Both the position numbers and the translations under genes were made by a program. Positions 1-10,459 of a stretch of DNA of 64,000 bases are shown piece after piece. The DNA is taken from positions 13,268,001 through 13,332,000 of the forward strand of contig CM070633.1 in assembly GCA_036346255.1 (NCBI GenBank), given 5' to 3'. This DNA comes from Ampelocalamus luodianensis (lineage: Eukaryota; Streptophyta; Magnoliopsida; Poales; Poaceae). A model generated the notes under the pieces. The model was not told where the DNA came from. It searched no databases and saw only the letters and a program-made list of their open reading frames with translations. Positions within the stretch are counted from its first letter, which is position 1; each line of letters starts with the position of its first letter.

Positions 1-59
1 CACTACCGAGAAGCAAGCATGCTCGAGTTCTCGCGACGAACTCCTCCTTTCTCACCCCC

Positions 60-66
60 ATTTAAG
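60..66 (+). promoter_or_regulatory. TATA-like box of LTR F
   Basis: ATTTAAG lies at the start of a C/T-rich stretch, with a consensus splice-donor sequence about 330 bases downstream at 396. The same spacing of TATA, leader and donor occurs in LTR families A and G. The promoter role is inferred from that arrangement. Confidence 0.45.
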
Positions 67-1616
67 CCGAGCGCCGAGCTGGCCTTACCCTTCTCCACTT
101 CTCTACCACTCCCTCTCCATCCTCCCTCCTCTCTTAGCACATTTGAGCTCCAAGCCCCGAATGCCATCCGGCCATGGCGGCGCTGCCTCCAAGCTCCTCA
201 GCCGCACCGGTGACTCCCGGTCCTCCGTAACCACGTCACGGCGAGCCCTACACCTCAAGGAGGTCTTTCCCCTGGTTAATTTGGAGCTATCACCACTGAG
301 GAGCCGCGCGCATGCCATCTTCTTCGGCTCTGGCCGAATCCGCTTCCTCCGCCGCCGCGTCTTCTCCAGCGAGCCCCAGCTCGATTCTTCTCTCCGTGAG
401 TATCTTCTAGTTTCCCTGTACCTTCCCCTAGCTCTCACTTGTGCCCTCTTCGTCTCCAGGACCGGCTCCACGGTGGAGCACCAGCGCCGCCGCTGGTCCA
501 CGCCGCCAGACCGACTCCGGCCAGCGCGTCTCGCCCCGACCACCTTTACGTGTTCCAGGTACCCCATGGCTGCTCATGCTCCCTCCATCTTGGTCGCAAT
601 TTCACCCGAGCGCCGCCGCGCCATTTCTTCTCCACAGCCGGCCGTCGCTCGGCTTGCCCTTGCCGGCATCTGCATTGCCGGCCGAGCCCCAAAACCCCCA
701 CCCCTAGTTTCCTTTTACTTCGGGCAACCCATTTTTGGGTTCGCTTTTGTCGCACAACCACTCATTCGCTGGCGATGAGCTGTGGACCGAACCACCGGCA
801 GCTCCTCTGTCCTGCGGCTTCATCACTGAAGCTCCTCTCTGTACTCGAAAATAGAACTCTTTTGGTATATCAACTCTGTTGAACTAACAGATTTTGGGTA
901 TGTCAATTGATCACTCAAATCTAATGGATAAATGAATGATGGCTTAGTTGTCAAAACAGTAGTCTTCTGGTTGAACTGAGGATCAGAGAGGAGAAGGAAT
1001 GGGAATTAGATGAACAAGTTGTATTTTCAGCAACCTGAAAACTATGAGATTTGCTAAATAAGTTTATGACCTTGTTAGTACAATAGTTAGAAATGTCCTT
1101 GATTTAATTAGCCCTAGGGCAGCTTTGTAACATAGTAACCAATCAATGCTAGAGATGAATTTTCAGAAAACAGCAGTGAGCTATCTTAGTGAAGTTAAGT
1201 GTTGTAGGAAGTATGGCTGTTAGTTCAGTAGGACCTTTTGGATGCTTTTGCCATTAGAAGTTTGTTTGTCGGTTAAATCATCCAGTGGGTTAGCAAAATT
1301 TGAAAGTTTGAGTTTAAGGAAGATCAAATAATAGCATCTAGGTTCAGAAAGACTTGTTCTTAGAGGTGCTTGAGTAGTAACCGGTAGACAACTAGTTTTG
1401 TCAATAGAATTATGTCTTTGTTATTACAGTACCTAAAATTTTGTTCTTGAGTCTTTTAGTGAGTAGAGCATTTATCTTCTAGTAGTAGATTGAGTTCAGT
1501 AGGAAGGTTAAGTAACAACACCTCCAAACAACAATTTTCCTCAAATAGAATCTTATTGGATTTCCGCATTTTTGCGATAGGTTCCGAAGAAATTATTGAT
1601 TGCGTGACTGATCCTC

Positions 1617-1621
1617 TGCAG
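1617..1621. repeat. Target site duplication of solo LTR D, left copy (TGCAG)
   Basis: TGCAG here and TGCAG at 5115-5119 flank the TGTAAG...GTTACA termini of the D LTR exactly, as expected for a 5-bp Ty3/gypsy target duplication. Confidence 0.9.
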
Positions 1622-2258
1622 TGTAAGAACCCGGAATTAACATCCCAGATCTTCTGTGCATAATTGAACTAGTCCCATGATCAGTGGCTAGCTCACACAG
1701 TAAACAAATGTGATAACACAACCATAAACGCTAAAATTTATTAAATAACAACAGAGTTGATTACAAGATAGCCTTACAGGGCAACATTAAATAAACACAG
1801 CGAAAGACGATGAAGAAGTAGTGGTGTCCAGTTGATCTGCCACAGGCAATCGACTGGGGTAGGGGCCTAGTCGTCATGATCCACACCTGAAGCGAAGTTC
1901 TTCTCCTCTGAAATTTATTTGCATTAAGCAAGTATGAGCACAACTTCCGTGCTCGCAAGTTACACCCGTCAAATAACAAAATGACATGCATAAATGGATG
2001 TAACAAGGAACGCTTATAGGGTTATTTGTGCAAGAACAACATTTGACATTAAATACCATACTAAGTTCGAAAGCTCAAGTTTTATAGAATCAAAAATTGA
2101 TTTTTGAATTGATAAAGATAGTGTAGGCACCAACCTAACACCAACATAAACACGGGCACCAACCCGGGGCTTCAAACCATCCATGTCAAATTGTTTTACA
2201 AAAACATTTTGAAATCGAAGTCTAACTTTGAGTGGCTTTGCCAGCATGTCCATGACCG

Positions 2259-2330
2259 TGGACACAGCTATTTGAATAGTTTTACACTCTGCAGAGGTTG
2301 TACAACTTTACCCACAAGACATGAATTCTC
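2259..2330 (-). promoter_or_regulatory. Conserved LTR block with palindromes, D version
   Basis: This contains GCTATTTGAATAG, CTCTGCAG and ACTTTACCCACA in the same order and spacing as the E, A and F LTRs. The palindromes are imperfect in this copy. It lies in the downstream part of the LTR. Function unknown. Confidence 0.6.
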
Positions 2331-3844
2331 TAGTTGTTTGGCATCCGTCGATACCACCGCTCACTACCTTAGGTAAGCAGTCTAGAGCACGTGTCAAGGC
2401 CTTTACAATGCGCCATTCCACCGTAGCACTCCCTCGCTAAGGTTTCACCCCCTTTGGACTACCCGTCCGCAGGGTTCAGGCCCCCTCTTGCGCCAAGTGG
2501 GACTAACACAGGTCATAACATGACTACCCACTGCACCAACAGGAATGACTATGATGGAACTTTGCAAATTAATTGGCCAGGTCCTACCCATACAGGACAT
2601 GTGGTAGTACGATGTGACTTAGCAAGATGCGGCTCGAAGACCGGTCCTTAATTGACCTGGGCGACAACCAACATAACCCTGAGCCTCAACCTACCCAGTT
2701 GAGCCCGTGCATAAACCTGCACCCACCAAACAACCAATTCGCCCAAGTCCAAACCATCCTTTTATTTCATTTTTCAAAGTCAATTATAAAACTCCATGAC
2801 ACACCAATGTCAAGGGTACAATTTAAACATCAATTGATCTTTGGCTGAAATCTCCCAAATTAAACAAGTTTGGTCTATAAGCATGGCTAAGCACAATTTT
2901 TCTCACAATGATCCAGTTCATACTATCGTATTAACCAGGTTTTGTCTAGGGTGACAACATGTTTGATCCAATTATCAAATTTGGCCATACAAAGGAGTTT
3001 AGGCATAACTATAAATTTAAAACAGGAATTTAAAATTACTGAATATAAATAAGCATGCAGTAATAATTTGAAACAAAATTTAAATAATTTTAAATAATGG
3101 GTGCAAATATGATCAAGAATGTAACTTGCCTTGCTCAAATAGTTGTTCTCAAATGGTGTCGAAATCTGACTCTCCAAAGTCGTCGAAATCTATGCGCGAA
3201 AATAAGCCAAATTCAAACTAAATTCAAATAAGATTCAAATTAACTCCAAATTGAATAATTTTGGTTTATTTGCCTAGATCTTGAATTTAGATAAATTTAG
3301 AAATTTGAATGGGCTCAATCGGAGTTCGGACGCAAAAGATATGGGCTTTCGAAGTTTGAAATTACATAAAATGATAGTTTTAGGGTTTAAAGAAATTATT
3401 AGTCAAATGAGCTCAAAATTAAATAATTTTGGTTTAGTTAGCTAGATAATAATTTTATACAAATTTTGCAATTTGAAACACCCAATTTGGAGCTGGGATT
3501 CAAAAGATATGAATTTTCTAAGTTTAAATCTATTAAAAACCCTAAATCTGATTTTAGCAGAATTTCTTGAATTATTTTTCTAAAGAAAAGCCTTTTATTG
3601 CGCAATGCTGACGTCAGTGCACAGATTTTCGGAATTACAAGAATTAAAATGAATTTTTGACATGTGGGGTCCACATGTCAGTCTCGCGGTTTACATGGAC
3701 CAAGTCCACGGGACTTTTGGCTCGGGGCGGGGCTAGGTGGCGCGCATGTGGCGCAACGTGGGTAGTGACGCGGACAGGGGGCAGATGTGGCGCTGACGCG
3801 GCGCGGCGGTGAGATGGCGTTGCGTGGTATCCATGTGGCGGTGC

Positions 3845-3904
3845 CACGCAAGCAACGACCGGCGGCGGCTCGGGCACGCAAGCAACGGCCGGCGGCGGCT
3901 CGGG
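3845..3904. repeat. Two-copy 30-bp tandem repeat in LTR D
   Basis: Two adjacent copies, 3845-3874 and 3875-3904, differ at one base. The unit begins CACGCAAGCAACG and is rich in CGG. It lies in the GC-rich leader part of D. Confidence 0.9.
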
Positions 3905-4234
3905 CACGAGCTCGCCGGCGTTTGGCGGCGCTTCGGCGAGAGTGATTGGTACCAAAAGAGGGAGGAGGTGACGGGGATGTTGATGCTCACCAGAGTTGCA
4001 CGAATGCGCGGCGGAAAGATCACCATCGACGAGGTTAAGCGGCGGCGTGGTTCGGTGAAGTGGCGGCGCGGCGTTCCGGTGAAGCTTAGGCGAAACGAAG
4101 GCGAGGACACGGCGGTGGTGACGGCGCAATGTCAGCGGAAGGGCCGGCCAAAGCTTTTCACCGTGGACCGCCAAAAGAGGGCGGGAGGAGGCGGGTGGTG
4201 GCGGTGAGATGAGGAGTAAGAGGCTCCGGCGCTT

Positions 4235-4244
4235 GCTTTATAGG
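4235..4244 (-). promoter_or_regulatory. TATA box of LTR D
   Basis: CCTATAAAGC on the minus strand lies just upstream of the GC-rich leader and about 245 bases before the donor-like site. The promoter role is inferred. Confidence 0.55.
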
Positions 4245-4617
4245 CGGGGCGCGGAGGAGGAGATCGTGGCGGCGGCGGTTGGGCGCGCGGGCATTCCGGC
4301 GCGAAGAGAGGGGAAAAACATGGGGGGTGGAGGAGGTTGAGGGCGCCAGGTCGTGCGCACGTCGCGCGGGAGACGCGGGGCGTCTAGGGCGGCGGTTGGA
4401 TGGAGCTCCCGCGGGCGAGAATGGAGGCGGCGGGCTCAGTTTCGTGGAGAAGAAGGAGGTGGGGGAGACGATGAAGCGGGGCCGTTGGATTCGAATCCGG
4501 TGGCCGAAACGGCTTGTGTGGCGTGGGGGTGTGTTGGCCGTCCGATGTAAATCGGACGGTCAAGAGAGGGTGGGGCGGTTGAGGGGAGAGAGGGTGGAGC
4601 GGGCCACTCGGGTGGGC

Positions 4618-4620
<3 letters not shown>

Positions 4621-4660
<40 letters not shown>
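4621..4660. repeat. (GA)20 microsatellite
   Basis: An uninterrupted run of twenty GA units lies upstream (minus sense) of the D TATA box. Such tracts can bind GAGA-type factors in plants, but nothing here shows that function. Confidence 0.97.
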
Positions 4661-4662
<2 letters not shown>

Positions 4663-4957
4663 TGGGCCGAACGGTTTTGACCCAAAATGAATTAGGGTTT
4701 TAAATTACTTTATTAATTGATTTAATTCCAGAAATTCATTTAGGCTTTAGAAAATAGCAAAATGAATCCAAAAATTATGAGAAAATTCACATAATTTTCT
4801 AGAGGTATTTTGGACTTAAGTAAAATACTTCCAACTCATGATTGGCTTTTAATTTTGTAAATAAATTTGTTTTGGCTTTAAAGTACTTAGGAAAAAGCTT
4901 TTAAAATTCCAGAAAATTTCTAGAAATTTAGTAATTTTTTATTTTTCAAATTAAATC

Positions 4958-5309
4958 AAATAAAACTTCAAGAACTTCAAATAAATTTCACTTTTAACTT
5001 ATAAAATCTCAAGAATTCAAATAAAGCAATGAAACTCTAACAAATTTCAGAAAATCCAATAAAATGGTAACTTTATTTTATTTTATTTTGGTAACAGCAC
5101 TTTGGGACGTTACATGCAGCAAGAAAGTGATCTCCATCAAGGCAAGCAGATGTAGAATCATTTGATCATATTGCTCCTATTACTTTTAAAGTCTAATATC
5201 TTGTTTGCAAAAACTAAGTATGCATGCTTCTTGTGTCAAAGTAATTTTTGTCGATTAGAGGTAGTTAATCTCATTGCATAGTTTCCCTGAAATTGTTCAC
5301 CCCCACCAC
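4958..5309 (+). repeat. Inverted repeat, left arm (LTR D end plus F host sequence)
   Basis: The left arm is the reverse complement of 6029-6384. It spans about 157 bp of the D LTR terminus, the LTR/target junction at 5114/5115 and about 195 bp of F sequence. The match is close to exact by eye, with a few differences near the junction. The arms are separated by about 720 bp. Confidence 0.9.
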
Positions 5310-5717
5310 TACCCTAGGTTATTATCCTCGCTGGTGAATTAGAGCCCAATGGATGATTTATGGTCTTTTTATTGTCTTTGCGATATGATGCTTAGCAATG
5401 CTTAGTTACCGGTAGAATTGGGCGGTTATCGACTTACCTGGATGACACAAACTTATTATGACTTTATGATTCAGCCTTTGTGCTATGTTTATTTGTGAAA
5501 ACTAAAAATGAAAACAAAATGATTTGGACTTGGGCACAATGGTATGTTGGTGTGCTTTTGGGTCTGAGTCATTAAGGACCGAGTTACTTGTGCCTCCGTA
5601 CTTAGGTGTGTGTTAGCATTTTGCGTGCTAACCACATTAGAGGGAAATAGGACCTCTCTTGACTTAGTACTTTGGTGTGTGTTAGCTATGAGTTGCAGGG
5701 AGTCGCAGGAGGGATGG
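5115..5717 (+). mobile_element. LTR family F, second piece
   Basis: F continues here after the D insertion and starts with the TGCAG target duplication (5115-5119). It includes TTTTAAAGTCTAATAT (about 5188), the CCTAGGTTAT block and the GTTACCGGTAGAATTGGGC block, all shared with LTRs A and G. It stops at the GATGG duplication (5713-5717) of solo LTR E and resumes at 10460. Confidence 0.8.
5713..5717. repeat. Target site duplication of solo LTR E, left copy (GATGG)
   Basis: GATGG precedes the LTR start TGTGAGGACC, and GATGG recurs at 10460-10464 immediately after the LTR end TTGTTACA. Confidence 0.88.
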
Positions 5718-6028
5718 TGTGAGGACCCCCGGATATTGGAAATGTACTTAATTAAATTCATACTGTAGCACAATTGTTAATGAAGGAACAGTACTGCCCC
5801 TTTATTAAAGATCATGCTAGGAGTATAAATTTAACAAGTAGCCGATCCAATAATCAGGATTCCCGGATATATATATCTCACAATGGTTCCCAGGATCAAC
5901 GATCATTGCATATATATCCTTCATCAACATTGCATCAAACACATACAAGTCATACATTTACATAATTAAACATAAGTTTACAACATTCGGTTTAATACTA
6001 CAATTATTAAGTGACTTGCGTAATTTTT

Positions 6029-6384
6029 GTGGTGGGGGTGAACAATTTCAGGGAAACTATGCAATGAGATTAACTACCTCTAATCGACAAAAATTACTTT
6101 GACACAAGAAGCATGCATACTTAGTTTTTGCAAACAAGATATTAGACTTTAAAAGTAATAGGAGCAATATGATCAAATGATTCTACATCTGCTTGCCTTG
6201 ATGGAGATCACTTTCTTGCTGCATGTAACATCCCAAAGTCTTTCATTACCAAAATAAAATAAAATAAAGTTACCATTTTATTGGATTTTCTGAAATTTGT
6301 TAGAGTTTCATTGCTTTATTTGAATTCTTGAGATTTTATAAGTTAAAAGTGAAATTTATTTGAAGTTCTTGAAGTTTTATTTGA
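6029..6384 (-). repeat. Inverted repeat, right arm
   Basis: This is the reverse complement of 4958-5309, including the D LTR terminus TGTAACATCCC at 6226 next to TGCA. It ends inside a TGAAGTTCT repeat, a plausible microhomology for the right junction. Confidence 0.9.
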
Positions 6385-6546
6385 AGTTCTTTATGAAAGT
6401 CTACAGTGGAAGCAAAACAAAATAGCAACATCCACCAATGGCCCCATCCACCCGCAGGCGATTGCGTGGAGGAAAGAAGTAGCTTTACTCGTTAGCGTCA
6501 CCCTGATCGGCGCTAACGGGTACTTCGTAAAGATAACCATCCTCAC

Positions 6547-8634
6547 CTGCAACAATAGGTTATAGCACCTTGAGTACGGAAGGTACTCAGCAAGTCTTAC
6601 ACAAACTAATAAAATAAGTGTTTATTAGAGCCTATGCAAAGGAGTAGAATTTATACATGCATAAAGTTGCAACAGGAAGGTATAAAGGTTCAGATTTGCA
6701 TAAAGCAATACATCTTAACCTACAAATGCTAAATTTTGATAAAGTAATTTCATAAATCAAAGTTTGACTAGAACAGTAAGTAAATGAATTAATTGTAAAC
6801 AGTACAGTGCATGAAACCCTCATGCAAAGCCAAAAACCGAAACCAGATTTGAAAATTAAAACTTCTATACAGGTGACATCAACTCAAAGTATCGTCTATG
6901 ACCGTGGACACGGCTATTCGAACAGTTTAATGCCCTGCAGGGGTGTACATCTTTACCCACACGATTTAGCTAGCCCGTTGCCTTCGGATCACTCCGAATG
7001 ATGACATACTTCCTTTGGTATGCCGACCGGGGAAACTAAGATTTGGTATTTTTCAACAAGCTAACACTATTGAGTTGGACCCCATCGTGGTGATCTCGCT
7101 TAAACAACGATCGATAGGATCTCGCTAACTGGGCACACATGTTGCGTCAGAATGCCGACCCAAACAATTAAATGCAAAGCCCGGGTTCATTGCCCATATT
7201 AGTTTGCAATCGGCATCTTTAAGGTGCGTATATGCTACGGAGCACATATCGCCCTCACCCTTCTAAGAACATCCGATCTTGACATACCAGCTCACATGGC
7301 ATAAAACGCAGATCATAAGACCAAAGCATCTATGTCATACAAGGTCAATACACATATCCTTATTCTCTGTTTCCAACCCAATAGTCTTAACATTTTACTT
7401 AACAAACAGCGCCCATACTTTGCATGTGGAAGTACGTGGGGACTTGAATTGAATAGTCGAGTTCGGTCCTTAATTGGTCCGATAAGTCCACCACAAATCC
7501 CAATCTCTGCACAAAAGCACCATCACTAGCTTCCTCTTGTCGAGATCAATTTAAATATAAAATTCATTTCGACATAAGTAAAACTGGACAAAGAGTTTAA
7601 AGTAGCGGAAAAGCCATTTGTGATTCCCATGTTTGACAAGATATGCTTGTCAAACTCTAAGTTTCTAGACTGCATATCTAAGCCAAATCTGAAAATATAT
7701 TATAACATACAATACTACCAGTAAGGTTGAGTGTATGGTTACAATTAAGGTAATCCACCATATTAGGTCATAACTAACTACTACAGATCATATTGGTATT
7801 TTTCAGAAAAATAGCATGCACAGATGTCACTGTATTTGGAAAAGCTATTGTATAAAATTTGGGATCAACATGGTGCAAAGAGGATGCTTGCCTTGATAGT
7901 AATAAACTTACATTGCGAGTTGGGTTGCTTTCGAAATAGAGTCAAAAGCGAGAAGAACCAGATTCTATAAGAAGCAATAAAGTCCAATAAATGCCAAAAT
8001 CGACAATAAGTACAAAATGGAAGAAATATGCATGATCAATGCTGAAATGCATGATTGGCGTATGCTTAAGTTATATCTACCTAATAGTGATAACAACCCA
8101 TTTTATCGGATACAACTTTTAAATAACGAAACTATAGTCTAGAACCAAGTTTGGCTTTTTTTTAAATTTGAAAAGAACGAAGCAGATGAATGACAGTTTC
8201 AGATTAGTTATGAATAGACTAAGTAAAGGATGGTAAATTGAAACTTAGTCTGGTTTTGAAAGCAAATGATATCCTAAGCAAACCCTAGTTTAACACTAGC
8301 CGGCCAGATTACAAGGGCTAAAGAACAAGCAATGTTGTCGGTTGAGCGACAACAGAGAAACAGAGGTAAAGCTCTGCTACAAAATTAAGTAGATGATAAG
8401 GAAGATCAAAAGAATAACTTGTTATGCTGCTAGGGTTTAGTTACAACCTACATAGGATAACAAGTTGATAGGAGAAACCCTAGGTCTTGAGAAAGATATG
8501 AAAGACCGAAAAGTTAGAATAACAACTTTTCAGTTTGAAGCAAGTTGAAGCTACTGATATTCAAAAGAATGATTCATATGAGCTCCTAAGGTCCTTAAGG
8601 TGCTCAAGATGTCAAAACTAAGGTTTTAACTCAC
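6547..8634 (-). other. Candidate leader intron inside LTR E
   Basis: On the minus strand a donor-like CCAG|GTGAGTTAA lies at 8634, about 210 bases after the TATA box. An acceptor-like TTGTTGCAG|GTGAGG lies at 6547. The acceptor position relative to the LTR end matches families A, D and F. Inferred only. The present span also includes sequence that may differ from the ancestral E. Confidence 0.4.
6905..6965 (-). promoter_or_regulatory. Conserved LTR block with palindromes, E version
   Basis: GGCTATTCGAACAG, CCCTGCAGGGG and TTTACCCACACGAT occur in the same order as in LTRs A, D and F. CCCTGCAGGG is a perfect palindrome. Function unknown. Confidence 0.65.
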
Positions 8635-8843
8635 CTGGTTGAGAGAAACTCCGAAAATTGAGCAGGCTACTGATCAAGAGAGAAATCCCTTGGTTTTAAC
8701 CTACAAAAGATGTTAAAATATTAGTGCAAGGTGAAACAAGTGCTTAAGGTGGATAAGCAATTCGGAGGGGCAAGAAACTCCTTTGGGCAAACAACGATGG
8801 AAGAACGACTCCGGTGGTCAACAATGGCGACTCAAAGTTAGGG

Positions 8844-8853
8844 TTATATATAG
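8844..8853 (-). promoter_or_regulatory. TATA box of LTR E
   Basis: CTATATATAA on the minus strand lies downstream of the repeat-rich U3-like region and upstream of the donor-like site at 8634. The same box recurs at 51273-51282 in the duplicated copy. Confidence 0.6.
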
Positions 8854-9485
8854 ATGTTGAGCTACTGAGCAAAGTGGAAGAGTCTAGAGTTGATGAGGTG
8901 TCCATTTGGGCTAAATATCCCAAAAATTAGTTGCATAAACTTTGGGATAAATCCTCTCCTTGGTTTCTGAGAGATGGTCAGCGTGAGAGGCAAGGAAGAA
9001 GACAGAACCTCGACATGTGGGTCCCAATGTCACCCATCATCTTGCGCCTCCTAAAGCTCAAAGAACAACAACCGTCCGATTAGAAATGGCGTTTGTGATA
9101 AATAGAGAGGTTAAAAGGTTTTAATCGGTAACTTTTAATATGGGCGTGCGATCTTGATCGATCGATCGAGATTTAAACAGAGCCCAAAGGGATTCGGGAT
9201 CTACTTTCAAATGCGGGCGTTGGATTGGAATCCAACGATCAAGCCTGAAGGTACGTTACCCCTTTTGATGAGACGACGCGGCACCGTTAGATTTGATTTC
9301 TACGGTCAAGATGGAAAAATGAACCGGATGGTCCGAATGCATACACAATGCAGGCCCTACGATTGAAATCAACGATTAGCTAAATTTGGGCTTTAAAGCC
9401 CACGGTCAAAAAAGCGCCGTAGGATCTAGATCTAAGGGCTCAAGATAGGCTGGCGCCTTTAATTTCAAAAGAAAAGGGCAGCGCG

Positions 9486-9800
9486 GTTGGATCAACAATG
9501 GACGGCGGAGATCGAGAGGGACTCCGGAGTCGTCCGAATGCATACACCGACCTGGACCCTACGATTACAATCCAACGGCCCATTGAAAAGCAGGCCTGAA
9601 TGGCACGCGGTAAAAAGGGATGCCGTAGGATTTGAATCTGACGGTCCAGAGAAAAGCGCGCCTTTAAGTTTAAAATGAAAAGGAAGGCGCTGTTGGATTG
9701 GGAATGGGCGGTGGAGATCATGAGAAGATCCGGAGTCGTCCGAATGCATACATCTCCCTTGATCGTCCGATTAAGATCCAGCGGTGGGGATTGGGCTCGC
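9486..9800. repeat. About 206-bp tandem repeats in the upstream part of LTR E
   Basis: GTTGGAT starts at 9486 and again at 9692. Both are followed by GGAGATC, CGGAGTCGTCCGAATGCATAC and AATCCAACGG-like stretches. A third, more divergent copy of the CCGAATGCATACAC motif lies at about 9330. The array sits upstream of the E TATA box, as expected for enhancer-like repeats in U3. Confidence 0.75.
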
Positions 9801-10459
9801 ACATGTGGACAGCTCACGGGACATTGCGACCATGCCCGTTCGATTAGAAATCAACGGCTCACAGCACGCGAATAGTTTGGGCTCGCGCTTGGCGTGGTGG
9901 CCGGACCGGAGTGAAAGGGTTGGACCCAACCGCAAGGTGTGAGCCACTCTGTACTAGAGTTTAGGTCTAGACATGAAGGTTGACTAAATCCTAAATTCAA
10001 AGTTTGAAAGTTTGACTGGGGTTTAAAAATAGCAAATAAATTTGTAAAATCATGAAATTTTTACTGGAGGCTACTGGGATGATATATTTCCCAAATAAAT
10101 TTTATAAACCACATTATCACTTTGTAAAATACATAAATAATTATCTTAGCCCGAATATGTTTATTTAAAGGTAAATATTTTCTTTAAGCCAAAATAATTT
10201 CTAAAAATTCAACAAAAAATATTTTTAGTCAAGATAATTTATTTAGACTTTAAGGAAAATACTTCCCAGTCATAATACAAGTTTCATCTTGTATTTCCTT
10301 TGAAACTTCAAATGGGTTATTGGACTTTGGCTAGAAAAGGGAGGTTTCAATTGATAACAGCAAACCCAACTGTTAATTATGAACAGTAATGTCATGAACA
10401 GTATCCCATTACTGTTCTTAAAGCAGACTATTACTGTTTAAAAATTTGGGGTTGTTACA

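Larger units (their letters stand above)
1..1621 (+). mobile_element. LTR family F, first of three pieces
   Basis: This is the upstream part of a long plus-strand LTR whose 5' end lies outside the window. It starts with a TATA-like promoter near 60 and a GC-rich transcribed stretch to about 830, and then becomes AT-rich. It is followed by a solo LTR at 1622 and resumes after it at 5115. The rejoined order (1-1621, 5115-5717, 10460-11463) reads like the reverse complement of the A-family LTR and ends directly at a primer binding site. The open frames here (for example 143-778, 211 codons) look like GC-rich leader, not a recognisable protein. Seen: the split and the colinearity with other LTRs. 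Inferred: LTR identity of the first 1 kb, since its own left end is not visible. Confidence 0.65.
1908..3990 (-). other. Candidate leader intron inside LTR D
   Basis: On the minus strand a donor-like CTG|GTGAGCATC ends at 3990 and an acceptor-like AAATTTCAG|AGGAG lies at 1908. The donor lies about 250 bases downstream of the TATA box, and the acceptor is near the LTR 3' end. The same donor-acceptor layout occurs in families A and E. Splicing is inferred, not shown. Confidence 0.4.
1622..5114 (-). mobile_element. Solo LTR of family D (3.5 kb), minus orientation
   Basis: On the minus strand the LTR runs from TGTAACGTCCC at 5114 to GGGTTCTTACA at 1622, with TG...CA ends and a perfect TGCAG duplication on both sides. 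No internal region or second LTR is attached, so it is a solo LTR left by LTR-LTR recombination. On the minus strand it contains a TATA box at 4235-4244, a very GC-rich leader (about 4230 down to 3650), a splice-donor-like site at 3990, and an acceptor-like site at 1908. It carries the palindromic block shared with other LTR families at about 2259-2330, a (GA)20 tract and a 30-bp tandem repeat. Open frames in the GC-rich part (for example 3644-4174 minus) are not recognisable proteins. Confidence 0.9.
5718..10459 (-). mobile_element. Solo LTR of family E (4.7 kb), minus orientation
   Basis: On the minus strand the LTR runs from TGTAACAACCCC at 10459 to GGTCCTCACA at 5718, flanked by GATGG on both sides. 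No internal domain follows, so it is a solo LTR. Minus-strand landmarks in order are an array of about 206-bp repeats (about 9800 to 9330), a TATA box (8844-8853), a donor-like site CCAG|GTGAGTT at 8634 and an acceptor-like TTGTTGCAG at 6547. It also contains the conserved palindrome block at 6905-6965. The part 6029-6384 does not belong to E proper: it is the inverted copy of the D/F junction. From 7434 rightward the sequence recurs at 49856-52870. Confidence 0.85.

Noticed and set aside
143..778. 211-codon plus-strand open frame that could be a host gene
   Set aside because: It is GC-rich, low in complexity, overlaps another open frame on each strand, lacks any recognisable domain, and lies between the LTR F TATA box and the rest of the LTR, with a donor-like site inside it. 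Treated as LTR leader.
3644..4174. 176-codon minus-strand open frame rich in Pro, His and Arg
   Set aside because: It lies in the GC-rich leader of solo LTR D between its TATA box and AT-rich part. Open frames occur in both strands because of base composition. No domain seen.
4958..6384. 350-bp inverted repeats as terminal repeats of a DNA transposon or foldback element
   Set aside because: No target duplication flanks the pair, the arms consist of an LTR D end plus F sequence, and the spacer is ordinary F and E LTR. An inverted duplication explains it better.
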